Positions 14,613 to 25,322 of a DNA stretch of 64,000 nt are shown here, piece after piece. Position 1 is the stretch's first letter. The number at the start of each line of letters is the position of its first letter. A program made the translations under genes and the position numbers. The notes under the pieces were generated by a model, which was not told where the DNA came from, searched no databases, and saw only the letters and a program-made list of their open reading frames with translations. Source of the stretch: Parus major (Eukaryota; Chordata; Aves; Passeriformes; Paridae); contig NC_031769.1 in NCBI RefSeq assembly GCF_001522545.3, positions 76,190,036-76,254,035 of the forward strand. The letters are read 5' to 3'.

Positions 14613-15274
14613 CTTTAGAGACTGGAAAAGGTTATCTGTTTCCAGACATCTTGGGCCCTTGGAATGAGTAGCAGAGGGTGAGTCTGATCTTGCTCTGGTG
14701 AAGTGTTACCCTGACCCTCATAACCCCCGGCCCCCATACCTCCCTACCCCAGAACACCTGTCAATCATGGCACACTGGAGGCAGCCCAAAATTAGAGGCA
14801 AAATTTGGCTGCATAACCCCAGTCCACGAGTAGACAAGACACTGGAAGTCTCTCCTGGGAGGAAGGCCCAGGATGGGCCAAAAAGGTTTAAGAAGGGTCT
14901 CCACGATGTGAGCCTGTTGTGCTTTAACCTTACCTTCACCTTGGAGTTTTACACTGCTGGAAACCAGGAGTCATTAGCTATATGTCTGTTCTTCTATAGC
15001 CTTTGCATCTTTCTGTATCTCTTTCTTTTTCTTCTCTCTTCTCACAGAATGTTAACATCAAATGAGTTATAAGATTTTCTGTGTTCAATGGGCCCAGTCT
15101 ATGCTGTAATAAGTATTTATTCTTCTGCAAAAGTTCCTTAATTTTCTATAATTTGCCAGTAAACTTTTGTGTATTTTTACATCTTCAGAATATTTGGTTT
15201 GATTTTTGTCCTTTGCCTATCCAGAACAAAAGAACCTTGTTTTGGCCCTGGACATGAGTGATGGGGGTGTAACA
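14613..15274 (+). mobile_element. LTR-like retroelement inserted into CR1, flanked by GTAAG duplications
   Basis: This 662-bp block interrupts the CR1 copy. The CR1 pentamer GTAAG occurs once in the expected consensus but here flanks both sides (14608-14612 and 15275-15279), which is a target-site duplication. The right end is GTAACA. An inverted partner, TGTTAC, occurs at 14704, so 14704-15274 (571 bp) resembles a solo LTR with 6-bp terminal inverted repeats and a possible AGTAAA poly(A) signal at 15159. The 91 bases at 14613-14703 are not explained by CR1 or by a canonical LTR start. The block has no viral coding sequence. The insertion itself is well supported; the LTR assignment is inference. 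Confidence 0.6.
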
Positions 15275-15625
15275 GTAAGTCCTATGAGGACCAGCTGAGC
15301 GATCTTGGTTTATTTAGCTTGAAGAAAACCCAAGGCTCAGGAGGTACTTTATCTCTCTCTACAACTACCTTAAACGACGTTGTAGGCAGCTGAGTTCCAG
15401 TGTCTTCTCCCAGAAAACAAGCAACAGGACAAGAGAACACAACCTCAACCACCAAGGAAAGTTCAGGTTGGACATCAACTTCACTGAATGGATGATTCAG
15501 AACTGGAATGGATTGACTAGGGAGGTGGTGGAGTCATTACCCCTGGAGGCGTTCAAGAAATGACTGTACATGGCACTTATTGTATTGTCTAAACCTAATG
15601 ATTCTACAATTCTATGATTCTACCC
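15275..15625 (+). mobile_element. CR1 LINE 3' UTR, right half of the split copy, with terminal repeat
   Basis: CR1 sequence resumes with 'gtaagtcctatgaggacc' and continues through 'ctctctacaactacctta' (about 15355), 'gttcaggttggacatcaact' (about 15461) and 'ggaggtggtggagtcatt' (about 15519). It ends with the diagnostic 'attctatgattct'-type short repeats: 'gattctacaattctatgatt' at 15600-15619. This fixes the 3' terminus of the element that begins at 13975. CR1 usually lacks a poly(A) tail and ends in this short repeat, as seen here. Confidence 0.88.
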
Positions 15626-18479
15626 TTTCATGAAATCAGTGATATGGACTTGGCAAGATAATATATGCAGACAATGCATAAATATACAAGCTATGCATCA
15701 GAGAATAGTTCCTCTCAGGAAATTTGCCATTGGCTGCAAATTACAATAAAAAGTGGAGAGAGAAATCTTACAACATTTTCCAAAATATTTTTAGTCTGTT
15801 GAAACTTTAAACACAGATTTCTAAATGCACAATTTCTATGAAGGCTGTGACTGAAATTTGGGACATTATCTAAGAAAAAACAATAAAGCAAAACTACAAA
15901 ATTAAAACAATAGGGTGAAAGGATAGATGAGAAAGAGTCTGAAAGGAGTACTAACAAGAGAGAGTCTGAGCTTAGAAGAAGCTGTGAAATCACATGAGCA
16001 ACACAGAAAACAGGACACAGGACCAAAGATACAAAGGGGCAGCTAATAAATAAACCACAGAAATGTGACATCAGTAAGATTCTGTAATTTAAGACAGTGT
16101 CATAAGAATGTTTAAAGATAAAATATTAAGAAGTAATAAGGGAATAAATATTTGCATTGAGAAGGAGTTGAGGAAGATGAGGGGACTTAAATGCCATATG
16201 TTTTTTACGGAAATAAATAAGTACATAAATATAAATGGTAGAAATGGTCAGATATGAGAATGATACAGTGGCAGAAATGCTTATTTAAGAAAATGTGTGG
16301 GAAATAAAAAGAAATAGCAAATAAAATTATATACTATTAAAGGTCCTTAATCTTCTATTTTACCACATCCTAATAACATCTGTTTATCTGTGGTAAGAAT
16401 TTATGCTAGAAAATGTTCTTGTTTCTGTTGAATATGTATTTATAAAAGTCACCCATCAAAGTAAGTAACATTCTATTTCAATTATTTATTTACCATATGG
16501 GAAAGACTGGATTTCTTTTATTAATATTAAAAACAAACAAACCCAACCAACCAACTAAACAACAAGAATCTTGCTGTGTCAGTTGTCTTGTCCATCTAGG
16601 CTGCATTGCAGAATTGAAGATTATATTGATTTAGTGCAACAGCTAATTATTTAGACTGCTAGGCTGCTATGAAGATCATGAAGTGATCATCGAGTTATTA
16701 GCTTACTATACTTCTCCTTAGCACAGATGCAAATCTGAAAGACTAGCAGCTGACTTCAGCTAGTGCTTCAGTTTTTTCCCCTTTTCCACCATGCCTTTCC
16801 TCAGTTACTCATGCTTAATTGCCAAATTTAATAAAATATATTTCATTCATAGTAATTTTGTCAGGTTTTATGGTTTATGCAGAGCTACTTGTGCAAGGTG
16901 CAAAAGGAAAGGATTCCTAGTCACATCTGCAGATTAGGAAGTGATAACAAAACCTGTAAGTTCTAGGAAATTTATGACACCTAAGGAAAGTTGTACTTAC
17001 TCCATACCTGAAATCTTCTTCCCAAGAATAGGTCAGTAAGATGATATTGATGATATATCCATGGAAGAGGAATGAATCATAGAAGCTGAATTCCCAGACT
17101 GTATCACTAAAAGGGAAAATGGGCTCAGACAGAGCATAGAAGCAGAGACATTTAGTTTTTACCTTCTCTGGGAGAGAAAGGATAAAAAAGAAATCGGTAC
17201 AAAAAATATATCTACAAGACTATTTATCTGGCCCATCTAAAAGCTTCTCTAAATTATTGGATCAAAAATGCACATATCATAATGAGGGTCTCAGAGACTG
17301 TTTCTCTCCATACTATCATACATGCAACATGTTATTTCCAGCTTCCTTACAGTTCTTTTCTTGTTTGTTCCATCCTGAGTTAAGGCTCTAACCCTTCTCC
17401 CTTCCCCTATTAGGCATCTCTGTTTATCTCCACCCACAAGTCATATCTACCATTATCATTCTAATGTTTATTATTAAAATCATACCTATAGTGTGAGTCC
17501 ATTTTCTTAAATACTTTTGCTTTTTTTTTCTTGCAAGCAATAGTAGCAGATTCTTAATGGGTTAATTGTGCAAAAACTATCTATGATACTTTTTCCTTTC
17601 TGTGACAATGTAGATGAATGCTGTGAGAAGTGAAGATATTTGAAAAAAAAATTAATTGCCACTTAAACTATCTTGCATTATCTACATGCATTTATATTAA
17701 CAGAAATCTTGTGATCATGTATTTTTTTAACATGTAAAATTCTTGACCAATACACCAGTAGTAATTGGCCTAACACAGAACTACTATGAAGGAGGAATAG
17801 AAAAAATTTCAGTGATACACAATATTTTTCAGCAAACCATTTAAGTAAAACTTCGAGTTATGCAGAGTATGAAATCTGTAGTTAAGGTTGATTAGTCTTC
17901 AGATTATAAAACCCTTTTATAATGTCAGTAAATAAGAAACAAATTTCACACAAGAAACTGACTAAAAGCCTTTTGCTGTCAAATGGAAGTGCAAAGATGT
18001 CTGAAAGCATAGCCACAAGGCTGAGTTAATTATGAGGAGGGAAAAATTGATGTAAATCATGTTTGCCCTTTTAAGCTTAACAATTAAAATTGACAATGGT
18101 GTTAGCATTCTCATTAAATTTTGAATAAACACCTAAAACTCCTCTAGAAACCTGATCAAAAAACAAATCAGAGCTATCAATACCACTAGGAAAAATAGGA
18201 TTTTAAAGAAAATTCTTCAACATGGGATTTTTTTTGGAGATGGTCTTGAGGAATTAAAAAAAATAACTGAGAAAGAACTATAGTAGATAAAATTTCTCAT
18301 ATTATAGACATTCTTAAATATGACTAAACTCTAGACAAAATCTAAAAGTAATTTTTCATTATTAGTAGGTTTCTTGTCCTGTAAATACCCCTTTTTTGTA
18401 TCCTGCGTACTTCTGTATCTTTAACTTAATGCCCTATGCAAAAAAAGAGAACATTTATTTATTGATAGGCTAAATTTTT

Positions 18480-18560
18480 ACTCAAAACAAACAAACAAAA
18501 AAAACCCACAAAAAAAAAACAAAAAGAAAAAAAAAAAACCACCAAAAAAATTCCCCAAAA
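18480..18560. repeat. A-rich low-complexity tract
   Basis: The segment is dominated by A with scattered single C and G bases: 'caaacaaacaaaaaaaaccc' followed by more A runs. It could be a degraded retroposon tail, but I see no recognisable retroposon body upstream or downstream. Confidence 0.75.
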
Positions 18561-19070
18561 AATAACTACCTTTAAAAAGTTAAAACTAAGCTGGGAAATT
18601 AATGTCATGTCATCCAGACATACTTTGAATGATGGTATTATACCTACATTAATAAGCCCAGTATGTTGAAAAGTGACAACTGTTTCAGTGTCAGAGGAAT
18701 GTTAATTTATTTATGCAAGCTTCAGGCCATATCTGTCCTGGGATGGGTTATTTCAGTGTACCTACCTGCCTTTATATTCACACAGTGGAAAATATCTTAA
18801 ATTGTTCAATGTTTCACAATTATAGGTTTAAGTCTATGTGATAAAATATAACCATGTTAGCAATCTACATATAAATGGATTAAACCTGTGTATAAATATG
18901 GTGGAAGGCTGCTCAGAAACCCTGTCTTTGCACTAACACATCACCTAGCATTGACATATGCTGAGAACCTGAGTGATTTTGAGCAGTTCAGTTGATAACA
19001 AATCAACTACCAGAGCAGATTAAATCAAGAAGAGCATTTATTATCTTCCTCTGTGCATTAAAAAACCAGT

Positions 19071-19129
19071 CAGCCAACCAACCAACCAACCAATCAACCA
19101 ACCAACCAGCCAACCAACCAGCCAACCAA
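19071..19129. repeat. (AACC)n tetranucleotide microsatellite
   Basis: This is a run of about 15 AACC/CCAA units with a few substituted units (CAAT, CAGC). An open frame happens to run through it, producing an Asn-Gln-Pro-rich peptide. This is a by-product of the repeat and not a gene. Confidence 0.9.
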
Positions 19130-19869
19130 GCAGAAAAAATAGATGTTTCTAAGACATCAAAGTTTCTGTTCTGAGCCAGAGATGTATTATCTCTTTTCTT
19201 GGTGCAGTATAGCTTTCCTACAGAAAAAGGTGAAACAGCTCAGCTTTTGAATAATTCATAAAAGGATTTCCTTCCAGACCTCCAAATATTTCACTTACAT
19301 GCATCAAACAATACATTTATACAGAAGTAGTAATTTTAAGCACTCCAAAACCTCCTGTGATCTTTGCACAAAAGTTCACTGCAGGTATAGAATAAAATGA
19401 GGTGAAATATTCCCTCCAAAACTTAAAGTATTAATAAGAATTTTTATGTTGTGACATGATAAGTTTTCATTACAATTCTCTTGGACTGGTCTGTGTTACT
19501 CAGAAGTAAAACATACTGAATTGCATGACCTCTGCAGACTAAGACAGAAATCATGGTGATATCCTTTGTTACAGCAATGCATGCATTACGTGGTATGCTA
19601 TAACATATTTCAAGTCTTAAAATTCTGATGCACTTCATTCATCCACTTTGCTTAAACTGGTACTTCCTGTCTGTAAAGGGGCTGGAGGTTAAGCTTGTGT
19701 TTCTCTGTATGTGCTATTTATTAAACCATGCCTACCTATCCATCCATTTCTCATAGTATTCAAGTCTGCTGATTACAATAATACTGGAAGAACACATAGA
19801 AAACTCAAAAATAACATCTTACATTTTTTATAAAAATATGCTACTGGACAGAAAAATGATCATTATGGT

Positions 19870-20045
19870 GTTCTGTGGTGTGGAATATCCCTTTGGTAAG
19901 TTTGGGTTGCCTGTGCCCCATCAGCTATGGTGCCTTCCAGTTTCTTGCACCTCCTCGATGGCAGAGCACAAGACAAAGGAAAAAAGAAGTCCTTCACTGT
20001 GGACTACTGCAACATTTCACATATCAAAGTGACTGGTTTAACCAC
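19870..20045 (-). mobile_element. Fragment of an avian endogenous-retrovirus LTR (U3-like)
   Basis: On the plus strand, 'gtggaatatccctttggtaa' at about 19879, followed by 'gtttgggttgcctgtgcccc' and 'tttcttgcacctcctcg', resembles the inverted U3 region of the common avian LTR family also seen at 33.2-33.4 kb. There the equivalent segment reads 'tggtatacccctttggat' and then 'aatttaggtcagctggtctg'. Neither LTR terminus is clear. It abuts a CR1 segment at about 20046. It has no coding content. The identification is from recalled similarity and is tentative. Confidence 0.45.
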
Positions 20046-21705
20046 TTCCTCAGCTTGTTCCCTCAGGACCATGAGGTACATCTCATTGCACCTATGGGTA
20101 CATCTGAGCAGGTACAATGGACTTGTGCAGATTTGAGTTCCTTTAGATAGTAAAAGAACCTGATCTTCTGCAACATGTGGTTTTTAATTTTTCCAGTCCC
20201 TGCCTTTGCTTTCTGTGATTCAGGTATGGTGGCTGGAGAACTTACTGGTGAAGATTGAGGCAAAACAGTCATTAAGTACCTCAGCCTTGCACATGTCCCA
20301 GGTCACCAGATCTCATGTTTTCTTTCAAAGAACATCTATATTTTCCCCAGTTTTCCTTTTATCACCAGCTTAACTATAGAAGCTTTTCCTTTTGTCCTTG
20401 ACCTGGATGACCATGTTTAGTTCTATCAGGACTTTTGATTTCCTAACCTGATCCTTGATGGCTTACACAACCTCTGTATTCCTCCTAGGCTATCTGTCCT
20501 TGCTTCCACTGTAGACTTCCTTTTAGTGTTTCTATTTGTCCAGGAGCACCTTGTCAATCCATGCAAGCCTCCAGGTGTTTTTGCCTTTCTTCTTCTTTGC
20601 TGGAATTCATCACTCCTTAGCTTGGAGAAGGTGATCCTTGAATAGTAACCAGATTCCTTGGACCCCTTTTTCTTGCAGGGCTTTAGTCCATTGATCTCTA
20701 CTAAACAGATCCCAAAGGGGAAAAGGCATTCTCTCTTGATGTCCCTGGGAGAAAGCTTGCTGTGCACCTTCCTCCCTGTTCTAAGAATCTTGAAACTCAC
20801 CATTCCACGATCAGCTGCCCTTGAGTTCCACATTTCTCACCATCATGTCCATGAGAGCAAGGTCCAGCATAGCACCTCTCCATGCTGACTCCTCTGCCAC
20901 TTGGAGAAGGAATTTATCCTCAGTGCATTTCAAGAAAATCCTGGATTTTGTACGCCCTGATGTGCTGTGGCTCAAATAAATATTGTAGTGTTTGAAGTCC
21001 CCTATGAGGACCAGGGCTTCTGAATGTGAGGTTGTTTCTATCTATCTATGGAGAGTTTTATCCACTTTTCCACTTTATCCACTTTTTTCTGTATTCCTTG
21101 TGAGGTGGCCCATTGCAGATCTCCACCATAATGACACCTGTCTTACTCCTCCATTTAATCCTGACTCATAAGCTCTTGGTCAGCTCCTCATCTATCTTCA
21201 GGCAGCGCTCCATGCACTCCAGCTTGTCATGGACAGGGATGTCAACACTGCCTTCTCACCTCCCTGCCTGTCCTTCCTAAAGAGCCTGCATCCTTCCGAC
21301 CCAACTCTAGTCATAAGAACCATAAGATGTCTCTGTGATACCAGTAGGATCACAGCCCTACAGGCATGTACACATCTCTGACTTTTCTTGGTTTTTCCCC
21401 ATGATACATGTTTGCATAGAGGAATTCAAGTTGAACTCCCAGTGAAATGATTTATTGGATGGGGTGGCTAGAATTCTTTTGCTACTGCCTTTCAGGTGTA
21501 GTTCTCCTGACCTGTGATCCCTTTCCAGGCTCAGGGCATCACTTTCTGGCAATAGGATCAAAATGGTAGGAGTGGGATGGATAGAGCCCACTTCACCAAC
21601 TTGGTGAGCCAATGGCTGAAGATGAACTTCTTCCTCTCTGGCAGATGAACCCCACCAGACTGCTGTAGACCAGGTTTCTCAAAGTAACTCCTGGCTGTAT
21701 TTGTT
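20046..21705 (-). mobile_element. CR1 LINE, endonuclease and early RT part of ORF2, both ends truncated
   Basis: This is a minus-strand CR1 body segment. Read from 21705 down, it passes from the region just before ORF2, through the apurinic/apyrimidinic-type endonuclease domain, to the start of the reverse transcriptase near 20050. Landmarks on the plus strand include 'ccatgcactccagcttgtca' (about 21210), 'cctatgaggaccagggcttc' (about 21001), 'aggtccagcatagcacctct' (about 20860) and 'agtacctcagccttgcacat' (about 20275). Broken frames at 20426-20833 and 21358-21612 retain CR1-like peptide blocks, with in-frame stops between them. The RT core and 3' UTR are missing because the element ends at the LTR fragment below 20046. 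CR1 normally inserts with an intact 3' end, so the missing 3' half implies later deletion or rearrangement. Confidence 0.85.
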
Positions 21706-21783
21706 GGGGTTTTTTTTTGGTTTTTTTGTTTGTTTTTTTTTTACCATTTGTTAATGGTTAACAAACAAATGGTTAATGGTTAA
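21706..21783. repeat. T-rich run followed by interleaved direct and inverted repeats
   Basis: A T/G-rich run (21707-21742) is followed by an 11-bp direct repeat TTAATGGTTAA (21751-21761 and 21773-21783). A 10-bp inverted pair also lies here, ACCATTTGTT at 21743-21752 and AACAAATGGT at 21764-21773. It sits at the 5' limit of the CR1 segment and may mark the junction or a local copying error. Confidence 0.7.
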
Positions 21784-23615
21784 TTTGGCTGGCCTTTTCA
21801 AACTCTCTCTCTGACCAGGAGGATTGATGTAGACATGGAGCTTATATATGACACTACAAAAAGTTCAGAACACAAAAATGTTGCAGAGGAATAGGGATGT
21901 AAAGCACACACTCAACAGAAATGTCATTTAGAAAGTGACAGAGTTATGGCTCCACTGGAACTGCATGCAGCTACAGCTATAGCTTAAAAAGTTGTGTGTC
22001 ATTTTTCCCCAGAAGTGAATGATTGTGTTAAAATTACTATTCAAACTCAATGAATACATAACTTTAGAGTGCATGAATTGATATCAGCATCCTAATTTCA
22101 TAGGCTGGGAATGGATTCATGAACAATGTGACTTAAACTGTTTATTAATATATGGGTTGCTAAACAAAAATACCAAGGAGAATAATTATTCAACTGCTTT
22201 GTGTGGTACAATACATTTCTGTGAAGAATATTTACATTTATGGAGCTGTGTTTCGCATTTGGGTTTGCTCTTTTCTGGAAAACTAACACCAAAAATGAGG
22301 TATAGAATTATATCTTTGGTTTCTGTTGGAGACCCAGTGTCTTTTTCATGGACAGATAGCATCTTGGGTTGTATGAAAACAAAGGACATAGACAATATTA
22401 AAGATTCTATGACTCAGATTGGTACTCAAACTTATCCACATTAATATTAAACTGAAAGTAAAAGTACTGTGGAGGAGAAGTGCCTTATAACTGTGTTTCT
22501 GACCTTCTGATCTAATATACCTTTTAAATAGAAGACAATGTAATTTCAAATTACAAGAGAAATTTCAAAAGAAATAGTGCTCTGTCATGTCATTAGAGCT
22601 TCCTATGAAATAAGCATCTTGTGGGTTACATCAGAGGAAACAGAAGTTACTCTCTTTAGAGCTATTAGACACAACTTCAGTGTTTTATGCCTTTCAAGAA
22701 ACTACGCTCATTTCAGGTGATCTATAACTGCATGTGTTAATTCTCTACACGTTTTTATTTCCTCTATCATAATATTTTTAATAAAAGTAAATGATCTTTA
22801 AAATTATGACTTATAAAGTGAAATAAAGTTATTTCAGGCAAAGGTATTTAAAATAATTTGTCTTTCTATTCATAAAACCCAATTACACAATAAAATATAA
22901 TCTTGATGTGTAAGCATTTAAATTACTTGAATAAAATGGTCATTAGGGTAAAAAAAGTCTCTGTTACTTTTAGAAATTAATTTGAAAGAAGACAGAGTCA
23001 AAGAATAGAATCCAAATACAAGAAAATAACAGCAATATATTTTCAAAAACTTAATTCATAACCAAATCATTCCAAACATTGACACTTTGAAAATGAAAAA
23101 TTGTTTCAATGGCTTCTGGATTTTGTAAAGAAAGCTAACACTGTATTATCTAAATTATCTAAATGAAGATGGAAAAAACATTATGAGAAATGCAGAACAT
23201 CCTTACTCCTGAAGCAGGTCTCTCAATGTTTTGCTTTAATTTACAATTATGTGCCTTTCTGTTGAATTCATCTAAAAATTTCAAGAGACTCTAGAAAAAA
23301 ACCTCATGTTTATAATGCAAGGCTCTGTTGAAGAAAAATCCTTTTATGTTACACCAGTGTTTTCACCTGATACGAAAGAAAAAAAAAGTGGAGAATATGC
23401 CCCATGTCTCTACAATGTACAAAAAAGAAAAATAAAAGAGTAAAAATGAATTAAGAAATTGCTGAGTATTATTCCTGAATGAAACAAAATTATTTTTAAA
23501 AACATAATGACCAAAACATTTTGCTGTATATTTCAAAGCAAGTGTCAGCAAGTTCCAGTAAATTACATGAAAAATTGCAAGGGGACTGCATTACTCCTTC
23601 CTCTCATTCCAATGA
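21784..23615. other. Unique AT-rich non-coding DNA
   Basis: No gene, RNA gene or recognisable mobile element is seen. Short open frames exist on both strands around 22.1-22.5 kb, overlapping each other, with no recognisable product. Confidence 0.55.
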
Positions 23616-23620
23616 GACAG

Positions 23621-25040
23621 TGTGGTGTTTTCACATTGATTGACATTTGGGAAATGAGTAAGAAATCACCCATGGAAGTGATTTCTTTGAGAGAAGCTGC
23701 TGGGAGCTTCCTCTGTGCCTAGGACAGGCCAATAGCTGGCTAGTTCTGAGAACTGACAACATTTTGCACCATTTAGAAATTAGATCTGCCTCTGTGAGAT
23801 CAACATTTTAAAATCCACAAGCCCAGGAACTCTCTGTCTTGGCTTCCAGCCTCGAAAGGCAGCCGAGCTCTGGTGGGGCTGGCCCCTGTCCCCTGTGGCC
23901 TGTGTGGCCTGGAGGAGGCTGGACCGGACCCCAGCAGCTCCCGGGCAGGGGATGGAGGCAGCAGGACCTGGGTCAGGCCACAGCACTGACATCTCACTGA
24001 CACTAAATCCCTCCAGCCCCTGACCTGCACGGATGGCTCCAGGCCAAGCCCTGCCCTGCCAGCAGCTGCTGGATGGAGGTAGGGGCCCAGCATTGCCTGA
24101 AATGCAACACAATGACTTCTGCTGCACTGGGCGAGATTTAACCCTTTCATTACACAGATGAGACCTGCAGACATTGTTCCTCTCTCCAGCAAGAGAAAAA
24201 GAGTGACAACATGTAGAAAAAACATATGAAAACACCAAGGTCAGTAAAGAAAGATTCAAGCCTCAAATGGAAAAAGAATATGGAAATGCTGAATGGGAGT
24301 GGAATACTCTTTTGATAGGGCCATGGAGATGGACAATGATATACTGAAATATCCCCTTTAATTGGGGGGATGAATTATTCAAACTGTAGATCTGAGCAGA
24401 GGCATCCATTGGTGAAGCCAAGCAGATGTTGGAGTACCTGCGATCCCATGAGAAGCTAGAACAGAAAGATGAGAGTGATCAAGACCATTTGCCCCCAGGG
24501 AGAGAAGAAGAAAAACTTTGTTCCCAGAGATGATCACAGAGACAGATGAAGAGAACCTTTGCCTTTGAACAACTCGTCCTTAAAACAACAGTCCATGAGT
24601 TCATGGCCCATGGACACACCACTAATAAGAAGTGAAAATGGAGGAATTTCATGATGCAAAACTTTTCCCTGGGCAGCTGCTATTCATGGGAATAAAAAGC
24701 CACAAGAGAACTGTTTCTTGTGGTGAAGTCTCTATGGCACGGCAAGAGAAAATTCGTCTCCCTACAAGAACTGATGAAAGACTATTGTATAGTTGCTAGT
24801 GATTTAACATCTCAGAATTTGCCACTACATTGTCAGTTGAGAAAAGCAAAAAGTTAAGTAGGGGGAGGAAAAGTGTTCTGGAAGTTTTATTCGGATGCTT
24901 TTCACTCTTGTATTCCTGTTAATAAAGTTTTTTTATACCTTTTAAGTTTTAAGCCTGTTTTGCCCTTGTCCTAATCCATATCTCACAGCAAGAAATGAGT
25001 AAGTGCACTGGTGATTTCAGCCAGCACTAAACCCACCACA
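23621..25040 (+). mobile_element. Intact solo LTR of an avian endogenous retrovirus, about 1.42 kb
   Basis: The element starts TGTGGTG at 23621 and ends CACCACA at 25040, a perfect 7-bp terminal inverted repeat with the canonical TG...CA ends. The pentamer GACAG lies directly outside both ends (23616-23620 and 25041-25045), a perfect 5-bp target-site duplication. A 5-bp duplication fits ERVL- or ERV1-like integration better than ERVK, which usually gives 6 bp. One AATAAA poly(A) signal at 24921-24926, followed by a T-rich stretch, gives plus orientation. The 3' segment ('ctcacagcaagaaatgag', then the final 'cagcactaaacccaccaca') is familiar from songbird repeats. A GC-richer block at about 23840-24080 lies inside. 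No gag, pol or env sequence is present, so this is a recombined solo LTR, and the open frames in it are incidental. Confidence 0.85.
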
Positions 25041-25264
25041 GACAGTATTACTCCCTCCCCCATACCAGATGAGGCAGCCTCAGTACTCACAGATGCTTTT
25101 CTATCCTGTTCCTAGGATGACTAGTGATGATGATCATGACCCTTCACCAGGCATATTCAGTGTTTCAGTAATATTCTTTTTCCTTATATTTTACTTGACT
25201 TTGTTTTGTTCCAACAGAAGTCCATCATTTTATGTTTCTAGCCATGGAAGATGTGGAGGATAGA
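25041..25264. other. Short unique spacer right of the solo LTR
   Basis: The spacer starts with the right-hand GACAG target duplication (25041-25045) and leads into the hexanucleotide array. It contains a short chance open frame and no recognised element. Confidence 0.6.
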
Positions 25265-25322
25265 CCTTCCCCTTCCCCTTCCCCTTCCCCTTCCCCTTCC
25301 CCTTCCCCTTCCCCTTCCCCTT
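25265..25322. repeat. (CCCCTT)n hexanucleotide array
   Basis: The array is nearly ten uninterrupted copies of CCTTCC/CCCCTT. On the minus strand it reads as GGGGAA repeats, giving runs of four G separated by two A. This meets the usual sequence rule for a G-quadruplex. The purity of the array suggests recent expansion and likely length polymorphism. Confidence 0.95.

Larger units (their letters stand above)
15626..19869. other. Unique AT-rich non-coding DNA with simple repeats
   Basis: No gene or confident transposon is seen. The longest frame (15715-16071, minus, 118 codons) lies opposite a purine-rich stretch and has no recognisable domain. Simple-sequence features include an AAAC/CCAA-rich patch at about 16529-16566, an A-rich patch at about 18480-18560 and the tetranucleotide array at 19071-19129. 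Confidence 0.55.

Noticed and set aside
18992..19174. Small frame encoding an Asn-Gln-Pro repeat peptide
   Set aside because: The peptide is a direct translation of the AACC microsatellite.
20426..20833. A 135-codon minus-strand frame that looks like a real gene
   Set aside because: It is a broken piece of CR1 ORF2 between the endonuclease and RT domains, not a host gene.
23780..24259. Two overlapping minus-strand open frames of 141 and 159 codons
   Set aside because: They lie in the GC-richer part of the solo LTR, antisense to its poly(A) signal. Fewer stops are expected there by composition, and no known domain is visible.
25265..25322. Regularly repeated units considered as a CRISPR-like array
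   Set aside because: The units are 6 bp with no spacers, and the genome context is avian.
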